64,000 nucleotides of DNA, taken from contig CM064417.1 in the NCBI GenBank assembly GCA_032690845.1, positions 21,678,808 through 21,742,807 on the forward strand, given 5' to 3'. Origin of the DNA: Eleusine coracana subsp. coracana. Lineage: Eukaryota > Streptophyta > Magnoliopsida > Poales > Poaceae. A program made the position numbers and the translations under genes. Within the stretch, counting starts at the first letter, position 1, and each line of letters starts with the position of its first letter. Of this stretch, positions 44,930-54,033 are shown one piece after another. The notes beneath the pieces were generated by a model. That model worked only from the letters and a program-made list of their open reading frames with translations. It did not search any database and was not told the DNA's origin.

Positions 44930-45883
44930 CCTCTCTTTTCCTCTTGGCCCTCGCCAAATGCTCCAAGCAATTCCACTGGCTAAGAGAGGTCTTCAAGACC
45001 CCAGTAATGAAGTTATATAGGCTTCCAACCTCCAACTAGCCGTTGCTCCATGACTTGGCGTACTAATCGTACTGTCTGGTCACTGCCTGACTGGACCGTC
45101 TGGTCACTGTAGAATCTAGCACCAACGGCTCTACCCACTACTGACTTCTCCACTAACTGGACTGTACGGTCAGTTGACCGGACCATCCTGTCCATTTCTC
45201 TCTCCAGTCTAGAAACATTCCGGAACGCTTCCTCTCTGCTCTATGCCTCAACTGAACTGACCGTACAGTCCGGTGACCTGACCATACTGTCCGGTCTCTA
45301 TAGCTCCCTGGACAGATAGATTCCTCGCTGCTCGCTGGAAGTCCTAGACAAAACCTCTTAGTGACCGTACAGTCCGCTCACCACTGACACATCTATCTTG
45401 TCACTTCGTCCAGAAGCTAAAACTCATCGTCCTCACTTGACTTTGTTTCCCGGATTCTCAGCTCCTTTGCTTCTCTACTATCACCTAGTGCTAGTGATTT
45501 CACTGAGCATCCATGCACATAACCAACTAGACATGACCTAAGAGAAATGACCTAGACCCCCTTGATAGTCCGATTTTTCCTATGGACTCAAAGCCCTAAC
45601 AACTAGACAAGTGTTCCCAACACTTGCTCCATAGCTTGTCCTTAGCGTCAATCCATCTCCATTAACCCTTGGACTCCATCAAGCTCATCAAGCATCCATG
45701 GTTGTGGTCATTGTCATCAATTGCCAAGGCAGCCATCATCCATATGATTTGTAGTAGGGTTTAGAGATGATTCCTACATAGGCAACACTCGTGTAGATAT
45801 TAGCCCACAATCTCATAGTTGTTATCTATCACCAAAACATTCATGCCTTGGGGATCCAATCATCAATGGTCATGAAGCTTACA
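44930..45883 (-). repeat. 5' LTR of element S, distal piece (U3 side) with palindromes and TATA
   Basis: Continues 22459-23163 across the CRM1 insertion; total LTR about 1.66 kb. On the minus strand it starts TGTAAGCTTC (45883). Palindrome-derived GACCG...CGGTC copies lie at about 45065-45200, 45258-45300 and 45362-45375, and CTATATAA (45012-45019, minus) follows about 50 bp downstream of the last one. The right flank (45884) is element C LTR. Confidence 0.75.
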
Positions 45884-48800
45884 TTTGGCACGGTGAACAG
45901 TTCCTTTGCTGTTAAGCTCCCGGCGGTGTCCAAAGTCTAGGTTAAGTGGGTTAGGAAGAGTTAAGTTGGGTCCCTATGTACTTCTATACCCCTGTCTATA
46001 GATTAAATACATGCAACACATACAAGCCTAAGTCCTATGCCAAGCCGAGACAGGGAGGATTAATAAACGCAGCAGGGCTGTCACCACCTACTGGCAATCC
46101 TATACTAGGGCACATGACAAAAGGCAATTGAATCCTTACCGTCACACCTATGCATGTTCGTGGGGCAACTAAGCACTCAAAGATATTTACCAACATAAGC
46201 ATCATGCTTACATTGCTAAATAATACTCTTAATTCCCATGGGACTTTGGCCCTTCGGACCAACAAGTCAAGAGCAAGAATACACTTAACTCTAACTCGAC
46301 GGATCAACGGGTCAAGTACTAGAGAATGCATAACTCTGATCCTACGGATCAACAAGTTAAGGGCTAGGACACGCATAACTTCAACCCTACGGATCATCAA
46401 GCTAAAGACTAACACATATAACATTAACACTATGAATTAACAAGTTACGAACTAAAGCATGTCTAACCACAATATGCATTGAAGGACTGCAAAAGCATAG
46501 ACTGACTAGTATGAGTATGTGAAGCATAAAGCAACCAAACATAACTAGGAAACAACCATTAAAAAGGCACATGACTATCACACTAATATAAAGACAAAGC
46601 ATAAGAGTAAAGAAGATCAATATATTAATAAAAGAAATAAGTCTTTCTAGAGAGGGATAGTGTGGAACTATACCCAAGACTCCAAGACTAGATCAAGGAC
46701 CTCTAGTCAGCTCTCCTATATCCTAAACTCCATTAGGACCTAAGGACTAACTGTAATGCTAGAGAATGGATTCTTCTTGGTGTGTGTTGAAGTGGGAGGC
46801 ACTCCCCTCCTTTTATAGCGTCCAAAGTCAGTAACGGAGCGTAACCGCCATGAAACCTTGGGACACCGATGTTGCCAAAGAGCTAATGGAGTGACACATG
46901 GAAGGGAGGAGCAAACCGCCTCAAGACTTGGTCGGCCGACCTGGAAGTGGGGCCTTTGGCCTTGTGCTTCCTTGGGGTGACTGGTAGGTGGGACCTCTTG
47001 TGTTTTAAGTCGGTGCTTTGCGGAGGAAGCCCGTGCAGCCACATATTTGATTCGTGTGATGTATAGTTGTCACCGTCCCATTGGCTGGAATGGTATTCTC
47101 CAGATCTTGCTCCATTTCTCCACCCCTTTTTGTATATATTCTCTGCACGCGCATAAATGTCCAAGGACAAGTGGAATCTTATTATTCCTAGCTAACATGC
47201 GTGTATGAAATGCTAAGTCCTCCCTTATTTGTGGCTATATTGATGGTTGGAATTGATATTTAACGACTGTCAACAAGACCCCCCCCCCCCCAAGCTGAAC
47301 TTTGCTCGTCCCGAGCAAAGCTAAACTTAGGTTTTGATGATCAGGAGTTGCTACAATGTCTTACTCTTAATATATACCCAAGTGCACAACTAAGACACTC
47401 TACAAAGGATTGAATGAGTTGGCACGAGTATTTCACCTTTTATTACCCGTGGGGTGTTGTAGCTTCTCCAAATCTTGGGCGGTTAGGAGACGGAACAGTT
47501 TGTAGGACTACCATTACATCTACTCTTTTTGATCAACTTTAGCCCGAGGGTTAATTTTTTTGATAAATCTAAGTTCCTCAAAGAATTTCTTAGATCATTC
47601 AAAGTTTATATATTCTCACCAAGTCTTATGATGCCTGTGGAGCTCTGGGTAAGGATAAATATGGCATACCTGTATTTCATATGTCGCCGAGTCAAAAGAG
47701 TGGATCCATGGAGAAAGCATTTCCTACAAGCATGATCAAGATGAGCATGTGTGGTGCTTATGGTGGACTGGAATGGAGACTCTTTTTATTTGTCTCATCT
47801 CTCTCTTCCTTGGCAAGTGTAGGCTATCTCTTCTTTTTTTTCAAGCTCTTCATGGAGCATGAATATTTTTCTCTTTTTTCGATAGCCATAACCTTGATTG
47901 CCTTGGGAAGAGATCAATCATGAAGACAGAGTCTTTATTTTGTGGATGGATGGTGTGACATGTATGATTGCTAATTCCCAGTGTAGAAACTTAGCGTGAT
48001 GTGCGCGAACTTGATCATGAATGCAGAAAATATTTCTCACTAAGGTCACACAATTTTGACAAGACTCAATGAAAACACAAGTAGCATATGTAGAAGGTTT
48101 TGCAATGTAGCACAACATATGGCTATGGTAGGAATTCATATCATTGAGGAACTTGTCATTTTTATCAAATTAATTCTCCAGGTGTCAAGTTTCATAAATT
48201 GAGTAAGATCATAGCAGCCCTAACTAACCATTTTATATCTCCCAATAATCTAGAAGGATAATGCTTGTCCTACCCACTAGTGTAGTTGAGGTGAAATTTA
48301 TTCATGCCAACAAACCAAAACAAGATATAGTGCTAAGTTGTAAATTAGGCATATGAAAAGAATTAAAGACAGAGCAACTATTCATCATCTCAACATAGGA
48401 AACCTTATGCATACATCTCGCGCATGAATTTATTTCTTTTTTATTTTCTTTTTATCATGCATGTGAAAGGGAAACAAATCTTTTTGTTGTTTTAGTTTAT
48501 CATGCATGTGGTGATGGAAGGGAAATGATACAAGTTACCTCACATTTAGGGGGGGAGGAACTCCCCCCCCCCCCCCAAGCTGGCTTGTGCTCACTTGAAT
48601 AGGGTTGTCTACAGTGGAAGAGTTATTTCCCATGGTTATATAAATGATATCCGGGTTAGGTAACCGAATCTCATTCACATACCCAGGGAAGACAAATAGA
48701 TCAAAAATCCATCAATAGCATACTTGAGAGTATGTCTCTACCAAATATATCTCTCACCTTGATAAATACGGGCATTGATGGGATCATCAGATGGAGCTTG

Positions 48801-49060
48801 ATTGAGCAGCCCATAGTTATGTGCAAGGCGAGAGATCAAAGATGTTCATTCAATTTCATATCTTTGTGTAAGGCTCTTGATCCTTTGTTTAACCATGGCT
48901 ATGACTAGCAAAATTTTAATCTTACTAACCATGCAGAATAAAATTTTAATTTTATTATTAGGCATGTGTTGAGAACCTCCCAAGTTAAATCCAAATTAGT
49001 TGAATTAGCTCGCTATTCATCAACGATACGCGAGCCAACAATTCAACCAATAAGAATCTA
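45884..49060 (-). mobile_element. Athila-type element C fragment (minus strand), same family as A
   Basis: LTR 45884-47275 (start TGTTGACAG on minus; its last about 40 bp are cut off by S), then the PPT (13-C run 47279-47291 on plus) and a perfect hairpin with arms CTTTGCTCG and CGAGCAAAG around a 3-nt loop (47300-47320). The non-coding tail (to about 48540) and a second G/C tract (48549-48577) follow. Last comes a decayed piece of the extra ORF (about 48600-48960) matching A at about 1390-1690 (for example CGGTTACCTAACCCGG). About 0.5 kb corresponding to A 1690-2185 is deleted. The left edge near 49060 is approximate. TATAAAA at about 46812-46818 with palindrome GGTCGGCCGACC at 46930-46941. 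Confidence 0.7.
48600..48960 (-). pseudogene. Decayed extra-ORF remnant of element C
   Basis: On the minus strand it parallels the element A ORF around its residues 255-355: GCCATGGTTAA, then a CTCTCGCCTTGC...CTGCTCAA block, then TACCTAACCCGG. No frame stays open for long, so it is an old relic. Confidence 0.5.
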
Positions 49061-49525
49061 ACCCCGGTAGTCCCTCGATGTGCTTCCCAAACAACGCCCA
49101 GGAACACAGCACATCGATAACCAACATTGCATACATCACATGTGAGTCACACATACCATATTACATAAAATTTACAAGTCATTACATCATGTTACAAGTG
49201 ATAGAACAAAATGGGTATGTTCTGAAATTTTACAACAATGATAGCATTAGAAATTATTTCAACTATCAAAACTACTATAACATGAGTGAAAAGCTTAGCC
49301 AACTATTTGGTTCAGCTCCTAGCATAAATAATAATGAGTACACAGAAGAAGTTTTGAAAAAAAAGCCAAATAATGTCGATAGTGCTCAGCTCACGAACAC
49401 CACCAACTCGCACCAAAACGGGACAGCAAGAACATCACACCTACATAAACTTAAGCAAACAAACATGAGTACGAAGGTACTAAGGCAAGACTTACCCCTA
49501 GGCTAGTCCCGACTCCAAAGGATTA
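49061..49525. other. Unassigned AT-rich interval left of the Harbinger-like element
   Basis: No family recognised. One plus-strand frame (49078-49506, 142 codons) is Asn/Thr/Ser-rich, of low complexity, and shows no known motif; I treat it as chance. Before the two DNA transposons arrived, this interval was continuous with 54034 onward. Confidence 0.35.
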
Positions 49526-50531
49526 GGTAGCGTTTGGAAGTAGATATTGAGAGCTGGAATTGGGAATTGGAATTGGGATCAGCCAATTCCAGTGTTTGGG
49601 TGTTAGTGAAATTTAGAATTGGAATTGAACCCTAATTCCTAACAGGTATTGATTCACTCTCTTTCCCTCACTCACTTTCAATACGGAGCCCATCCCCTCT
49701 AAATTGGCTGCAATTCACCGCCTGCCTCCTGCCGCACGCGCACGACTCTTCCTCCTCCTGAGTCCGTCAGCTCTGTTGCTTCATCGAGCTCCATCCCGAT
49801 CGTCCCCGAGCTCCGGTGCCCCCAGCCCTCCCATGAGCTCCGGCGCTCCCCTCCCCCGAGCTCCAGTGCCCCAGCCTTCCCTCGAGCTCCCTCAAGCTCC
49901 GGTGCTCCTAGACCTTCCCCTGAGCTCCCTCGAGCTTCGGCACTCCTAGACCTCCCGTGAGCCTCCACGTGCTCCTGGACCTACCGTGACGGAGGCATGG
50001 TGGCCCTTCTTATTCTTCCCCAAGCCCAGTGGTGGGTGGTGGCGCGAGATGAGGCGACGGCAGGTGGCGGTACAAGACAAGGTGCGGTGGTTGTTCTTAT
50101 TCTTCCCCAGGCCCGACGATGGGTGGTGGCGCGAGACGAGGCGGTGGCGGGTGGCGGCACGAGACGAGGCGCGGCGGCCCTTCTTCTTCCCTAGGTCCGG
50201 CAGCCCCCCTTCTTCTTCTTCTCCAGGTCCGGCGGCTGCCCTTCTTCTTCTTCCCTAGGTCTGGCAGCTGCCCTTCTTCTTCTTCCCTAGGTCCGGTGGC
50301 TGCCCTTCTTCTTCTTCCTCAGGTCTGGCCCTTCTTCTTCTTCCCCAGGCCATGGTGGAATTCCAATTCGACGTTGAATTGGTATTTTACCCCTAATTTG
50401 AATTCTATGTTTCAATTCCATCTACATCCAAACAATAGAATAGGCATTGGACTCAATTCAATGTTTAGACTGAATTGGAATTGAACCCAATTCAATTCCA
50501 AGCCCTTCAATATCTATATCCAAACGGACCC
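49526..50531. mobile_element. Non-autonomous PIF/Harbinger-like element (1006 bp) with internal minisatellites
   Basis: Ends GGTAGCGTTTGG (left) and CCAAACGGACCC (right) are imperfect terminal inverted repeats, extended by AGATATTGA...TGGAATTG on both sides. A 3-bp TSD TTA flanks it (49523-49525, 50532-50534), as in PIF/Harbinger and Tourist elements. No transposase. The interior is unusually GC-rich: GAGCTCC-type repeats (49770-49960), a two-copy repeat of about 75 bp (50020-50165) and a unit of about 32 bp repeated four to five times (50177-50350). The many ORFs here come from these repeats. Confidence 0.75.
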
Positions 50532-50790
50532 TTATGCAATTGAGCAAATTCCTTATTTGTCCCTATTTTAGATGCGTATACCTTATTTGTCCCTGCTTAG
50601 AATCAGTTCTTTCATACGCACTGAATTTAAACTTCTATACCTTTTATGCCCTTTTTTGTTAGTCAACATAAGAGTCAACAACAGACTTGTGTTTTTTTAC
50701 CGTGGACACACCGTTTGCTTATCGTCTCTGTTTTTGAAAAAAAAAAAACCAGATCGAGGGAAAGGGGAAACCGATCCCCCACCGGAGCCA

Positions 50791-51246
50791 TGGGGTCGTC
50801 GGCGCCGCCCGGCTTGCCGGAGCTCCCTGCTGCTCCGTCGGCTGCTCCCCTTCCCAATCCCCATCCTGTAGTGCCCCCTCCTGCACCCAATCGCGCCCCC
50901 TGCCACACTCTGATGTCGCCCGCCTGCACGCCTCCTCCAACGCCATCGCCTGCGCCCCCCCTCCGACGCCGCCCGCATGTATGCCGCGGGACCCTCTTGT
51001 CCCACCGCGCCCGCCCTCTCCTTTGCCATCTCACTCACCGTCTCCTACGCCCCTTCCTAAGCCGACCCATGGGCTAGTCGGGCTTGGCAGCAAACCGAGC
51101 TGCTCGGCCCCAGGAGTTGGGTTCGCCTGTCCCCGTCCTCACCAGAAGAAGTGGGTTCCTAATGGGTAAGAAAAATTACATTTTCACTTGTGTACTAGAG
51201 TCATTGTCTTGCAAATTTTTTGATAGAATTTTGTTGTTATATGTAG
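50791..51246 (+). other. Putative first exon or 5' leader and intron of the MULE transposase gene
   Basis: A 95-codon Pro/Ala/Arg-rich frame (50791-51077, MGSSAPPGLPELP) lies between the left TIR and the transposase. A plausible intron has donor GTAAGA at about 51167 and acceptor ATATGTAG at 51246, directly before the ATG of the MuDR N-terminal exon. The GC-rich part could also be captured host sequence; I have no match. Confidence 0.4.
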
Positions 51247-51247
51247 G

Positions 51248-53597
51248 ATGGATCCTAATTCCGCTTGTAGAGTGGTAGTTAAGGTTCCTGCCTATGTTGA
51301 ATTGCCAGTTGAGGATTATCATGTGACTGAGAATCTGAAGCTTGTAATAGACAAAGATAGTACAAATTGGGTTGATTTCTTAGCATATCTAGAGGCAAAG
51401 ATTAAGCATGGGAAGGAGCAAGAGTTGCATGTATCTTTCTTGGATAGAAGTCGTCAGGAATATGTTGAGATTGCTTTTGATAGTGCATTACTAAATGCAT
51501 TTTCTCAATACTGGGATGTGAGAAAGCTTCCGTTGCAAGCAATTGTACATGATTTAGATGAACCAGAGACGTGTGTTGTTCCATGTGCTCCCTCAATTGC
51601 AGCAGCAGCTCCTAGCCAAGAGGTGCCAACCACCAATGTTGATGAGCTAGAGGAGGAAGAAGAGGAGGAAGAAGTTGATGAGCTAGAATTATTGGGTCCG
51701 AATTATGTGCCTGACTATGTAGGTGTGGATGATGAGTCCCTTTTCTTGGGTGAGAAGGATGATGCCGCTGCTGCTACCCCTTGTATTGATGTTGCTGTGG
51801 TGCCTAGTGTGGTTGTTGAAGAGGAGGGTGTTCGAGAGAAGGAAGATGAGGTTATTGATGATGCTGAATGGGAAGGCACAGAAGATGACAATGCTGTTAT
51901 TCCTATTGTTGTGCATGACAAGGAGAATTCAGTTATGAAATTCGGCACCACCTTCTCTAATATCCATGAATTTCGGATTGCAATATGTCAATATGCAATA
52001 AAAAAGGAATTCGAGTTTAATACCGATAAGAGTGAACCTAGAAGGTTCAGGGCTCATTGCGTAGCAAAGGGATGCAAGTGGTACATTTATGCAAAGCCAA
52101 TGATGGATAACACTACATTTTAGGTATATGTGACTTTTTTTTCATATTGCTTGCATTGCATGTGTTGGAACAACTATAATCATTTTTATTTTCTACTTGT
52201 AGGTTCGAAGGCATAGAGTGAGGCATAATTGTGCAAGTACATAGAGGAGTTAGAAGGTAAAGAATGCCACAAAAGCTTGGATATGTGAGAAAGTGTTGGA
52301 TTGGCTACGAAAAGATGCTACAGTTGGAGAAAGTGAATTGGAGAGGAGGTTGCATGATAAGTATCACATTCACAATCTTTATAGGAGAGTATTTGCATGA
52401 TAAGTATCACATTCACATTCCTAGTGATAAATTTTAGAAAGCGGTTACAGGAAAAGTATTTGATGATCACTTGTGGGCAGCAGCTTATTCATGGACTCCA
52501 TAGGACTTTGAGGTTCATTTGGCACCAATGCTAGAAGCCAGACATGAGATACAATCATATTTTGCTAAATGACATAAAAGGTTGTGGAGTAGAAGCAAGT
52601 TTGTAGAAGGCTGCAAAGTTGATTATGATACTAACAACCTAGTTGAGTGCTTCAATAATTGGATTAAAAAGCATAAGAGCTTGCTGGTTGTTGATTTGCT
52701 TGACAAGATTAGGCAGATGATCATGATAAAATTCAAGAAAAGAAGGAAGATAGGAAACACAATGGCTGGTCATGTTCTTCCTAGTATCTTAAACCATTTG
52801 AATGAGAAGAGTAGAAACTTGTGCTATGATGTTGAGTCCAGTAGTGAAACAATGGCTGAAGTGAGTGGCAAGGATGTCTCAGGACATTTGAGACACATTG
52901 TTGATCTCCATGCTTGGACATGTACTTGCAGGCGATGGCAGGTAACCGGTTTGCCTTGCTTTCATGCTATTGCTTTCATAACATCGCTTCCAAGTCAAAA
53001 AATTGCCAACTTTGTACACCCCTTCTATTACGTTGAGAAGTTCAAGATGGCTTATGCTGGAGTCATTCCACCACTCATTGATCAATCTAAATGGCCTAAA
53101 GTTGACCTTGGGTTTAAGCTACATCCGCCATACTTAGAAGAACTGCAGGGAGGCCTAAGACACAAAGATACAAGGGAAGTCATGAGGGTGGTAGAAAGAG
53201 AGCACCTCCAACCTGCTCTATAAGTCATGGCACAGGACATCAATGGAGGACATGTAAAAGAGGCTAACCTGATGCAGATGATGTTCCAAAGCCAAAAAAA
53301 GTATAACTTTATTGTTTTTATTTCCATACAGCCAAGATAGCCTCTTTTTCTTACTTTCTTTTTGTTTATTGTGCACATAGGAGGAGAACAAAGAAGACAA
53401 CTAGTGATGGCTTGAATCAGCTAGCACCAATTGATGATGGTGCAAATCAGGTTGCCCTACCTGCAGCGAATCAGGTTGAGGCATCGTCCTCTACTACACC
53501 GCCTCGTCTCCCGAAGGCACTTCCTCCACCTGATAGCCTAGCGTTTGGTACAAGAGCAAAATCTAAGGCAAAGAAGAAGCTAGGTGGAAAATACTAA
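51248..53597 (+). pseudogene. MULE (MuDR-type) transposase, DDE core deleted
   Basis: 51248-52123 (291 codons): N-terminal PB1-like segment, acidic Glu/Asp linker (about 130-230), then the MuDR DNA-binding domain (about 233-290; MKFGTTFSNIHEFRIAI, CVAKGCKWYIYAK). It ends at an in-frame TAG within a likely intron, and coding resumes near 52204 (VRRHRVRHNC). After ELERRLHDKYHI (about 52365) the sequence jumps to the post-catalytic part (FDDHLWAAAYSW at about 52450), so the DDE core is missing. 52582-53223 encodes the helical region and the SWIM zinc finger (CTCRRWQVTGLPCFH, C-x-C...C-x-H). A C-terminal exon 53381-53597 ends KKKLGGKY. Cannot be active alone. Confidence 0.85.
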
Positions 53598-54033
53598 GTG
53601 TGTTGTAGTAGTTTCTCTTTTGTTGCAAAACTATCTTAAGTATGTCATGTATGCAACATTTCTATTTTGTATATGGATGATTGGACATCTGTGCTTTTGT
53701 TGGTATATTATGGATGTATGAAATTATTTAGAGCTTAATTATTTATTGTCAAAATTATGTGGCTTGGTTAATCTAGACATTTTATAGCCTTCTTATTTGA
53801 ATATTCAGACCTGAGACAAATAAGAACAGTCATGTATTTAGGGACAAATAAGGTATATCTCATTAAGGGGTATACTTGTCTATAGGTGAAAAGTTAACGG
53901 AACTAGTTCCAAAAGGGCACAGAAGGTATGAAAGTTCAAATTTAGTGCATATGAAAGAACTGATTCTAAGCAGGGACACATAAGGTATACGCATCTAAAA
54001 CAGGGATAAATAAGGAATTTGCTCTTTGCAATT

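Larger units (their letters stand above)
5157..45883 (-). mobile_element. SIRE-like copia element S (minus strand), backbone of the nest, gag plus extra ORF, no pol seen
   Basis: Assembled from pieces separated by younger insertions: 3' LTR part 5157-5954, PPT and 3' tail 5955-6412, extra-ORF remnant 16517-18544, spacer 18545-20145, gag remnant 20146-22430, PBS 22444-22456, and 5' LTR 22459-23163 plus 44930-45883. The two LTR pieces at 5157-5954 and 45.1-45.9 kb are clearly the same repeat. LTR ends are TGTAAG and CTTACA (the left copy has TCTAAG). On the minus strand gag is followed within 1.6 kb by the extra ORF; no integrase, RT or RNase H is visible between them. S is therefore either a non-autonomous derivative or has lost pol. 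Its right flank is the LTR of element C, cut about 40 bp short of its end. Confidence 0.7.
50542..54024 (+). mobile_element. Mutator-like element (MULE), 3483 bp, 114-bp TIRs
   Basis: Terminal inverted repeats 50542-50655 and 53911-54024 start GAGCAAATTCCTTATTT. TSDs TATGCAATT (50533-50541) and TTTGCAATT (54025-54033) match 8 of 9. Contains a MuDR-type transposase gene with the catalytic core deleted. The left TSD overlaps the TTA TSD of the neighbouring Harbinger-like element by two bases. The right end carries additional copies of the TIR motif GGGACAAATAAGGTAT. Confidence 0.9.

Noticed and set aside
49078..49506. 142-codon Asn/Thr-rich frame
   Set aside because: Low complexity, AT-rich, no family resemblance; treated as chance.
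49699..50484. Several 65-121-codon frames in the Harbinger-like element
   Set aside because: Produced by tandem GC-rich repeats on both strands; no domain and no conserved start.
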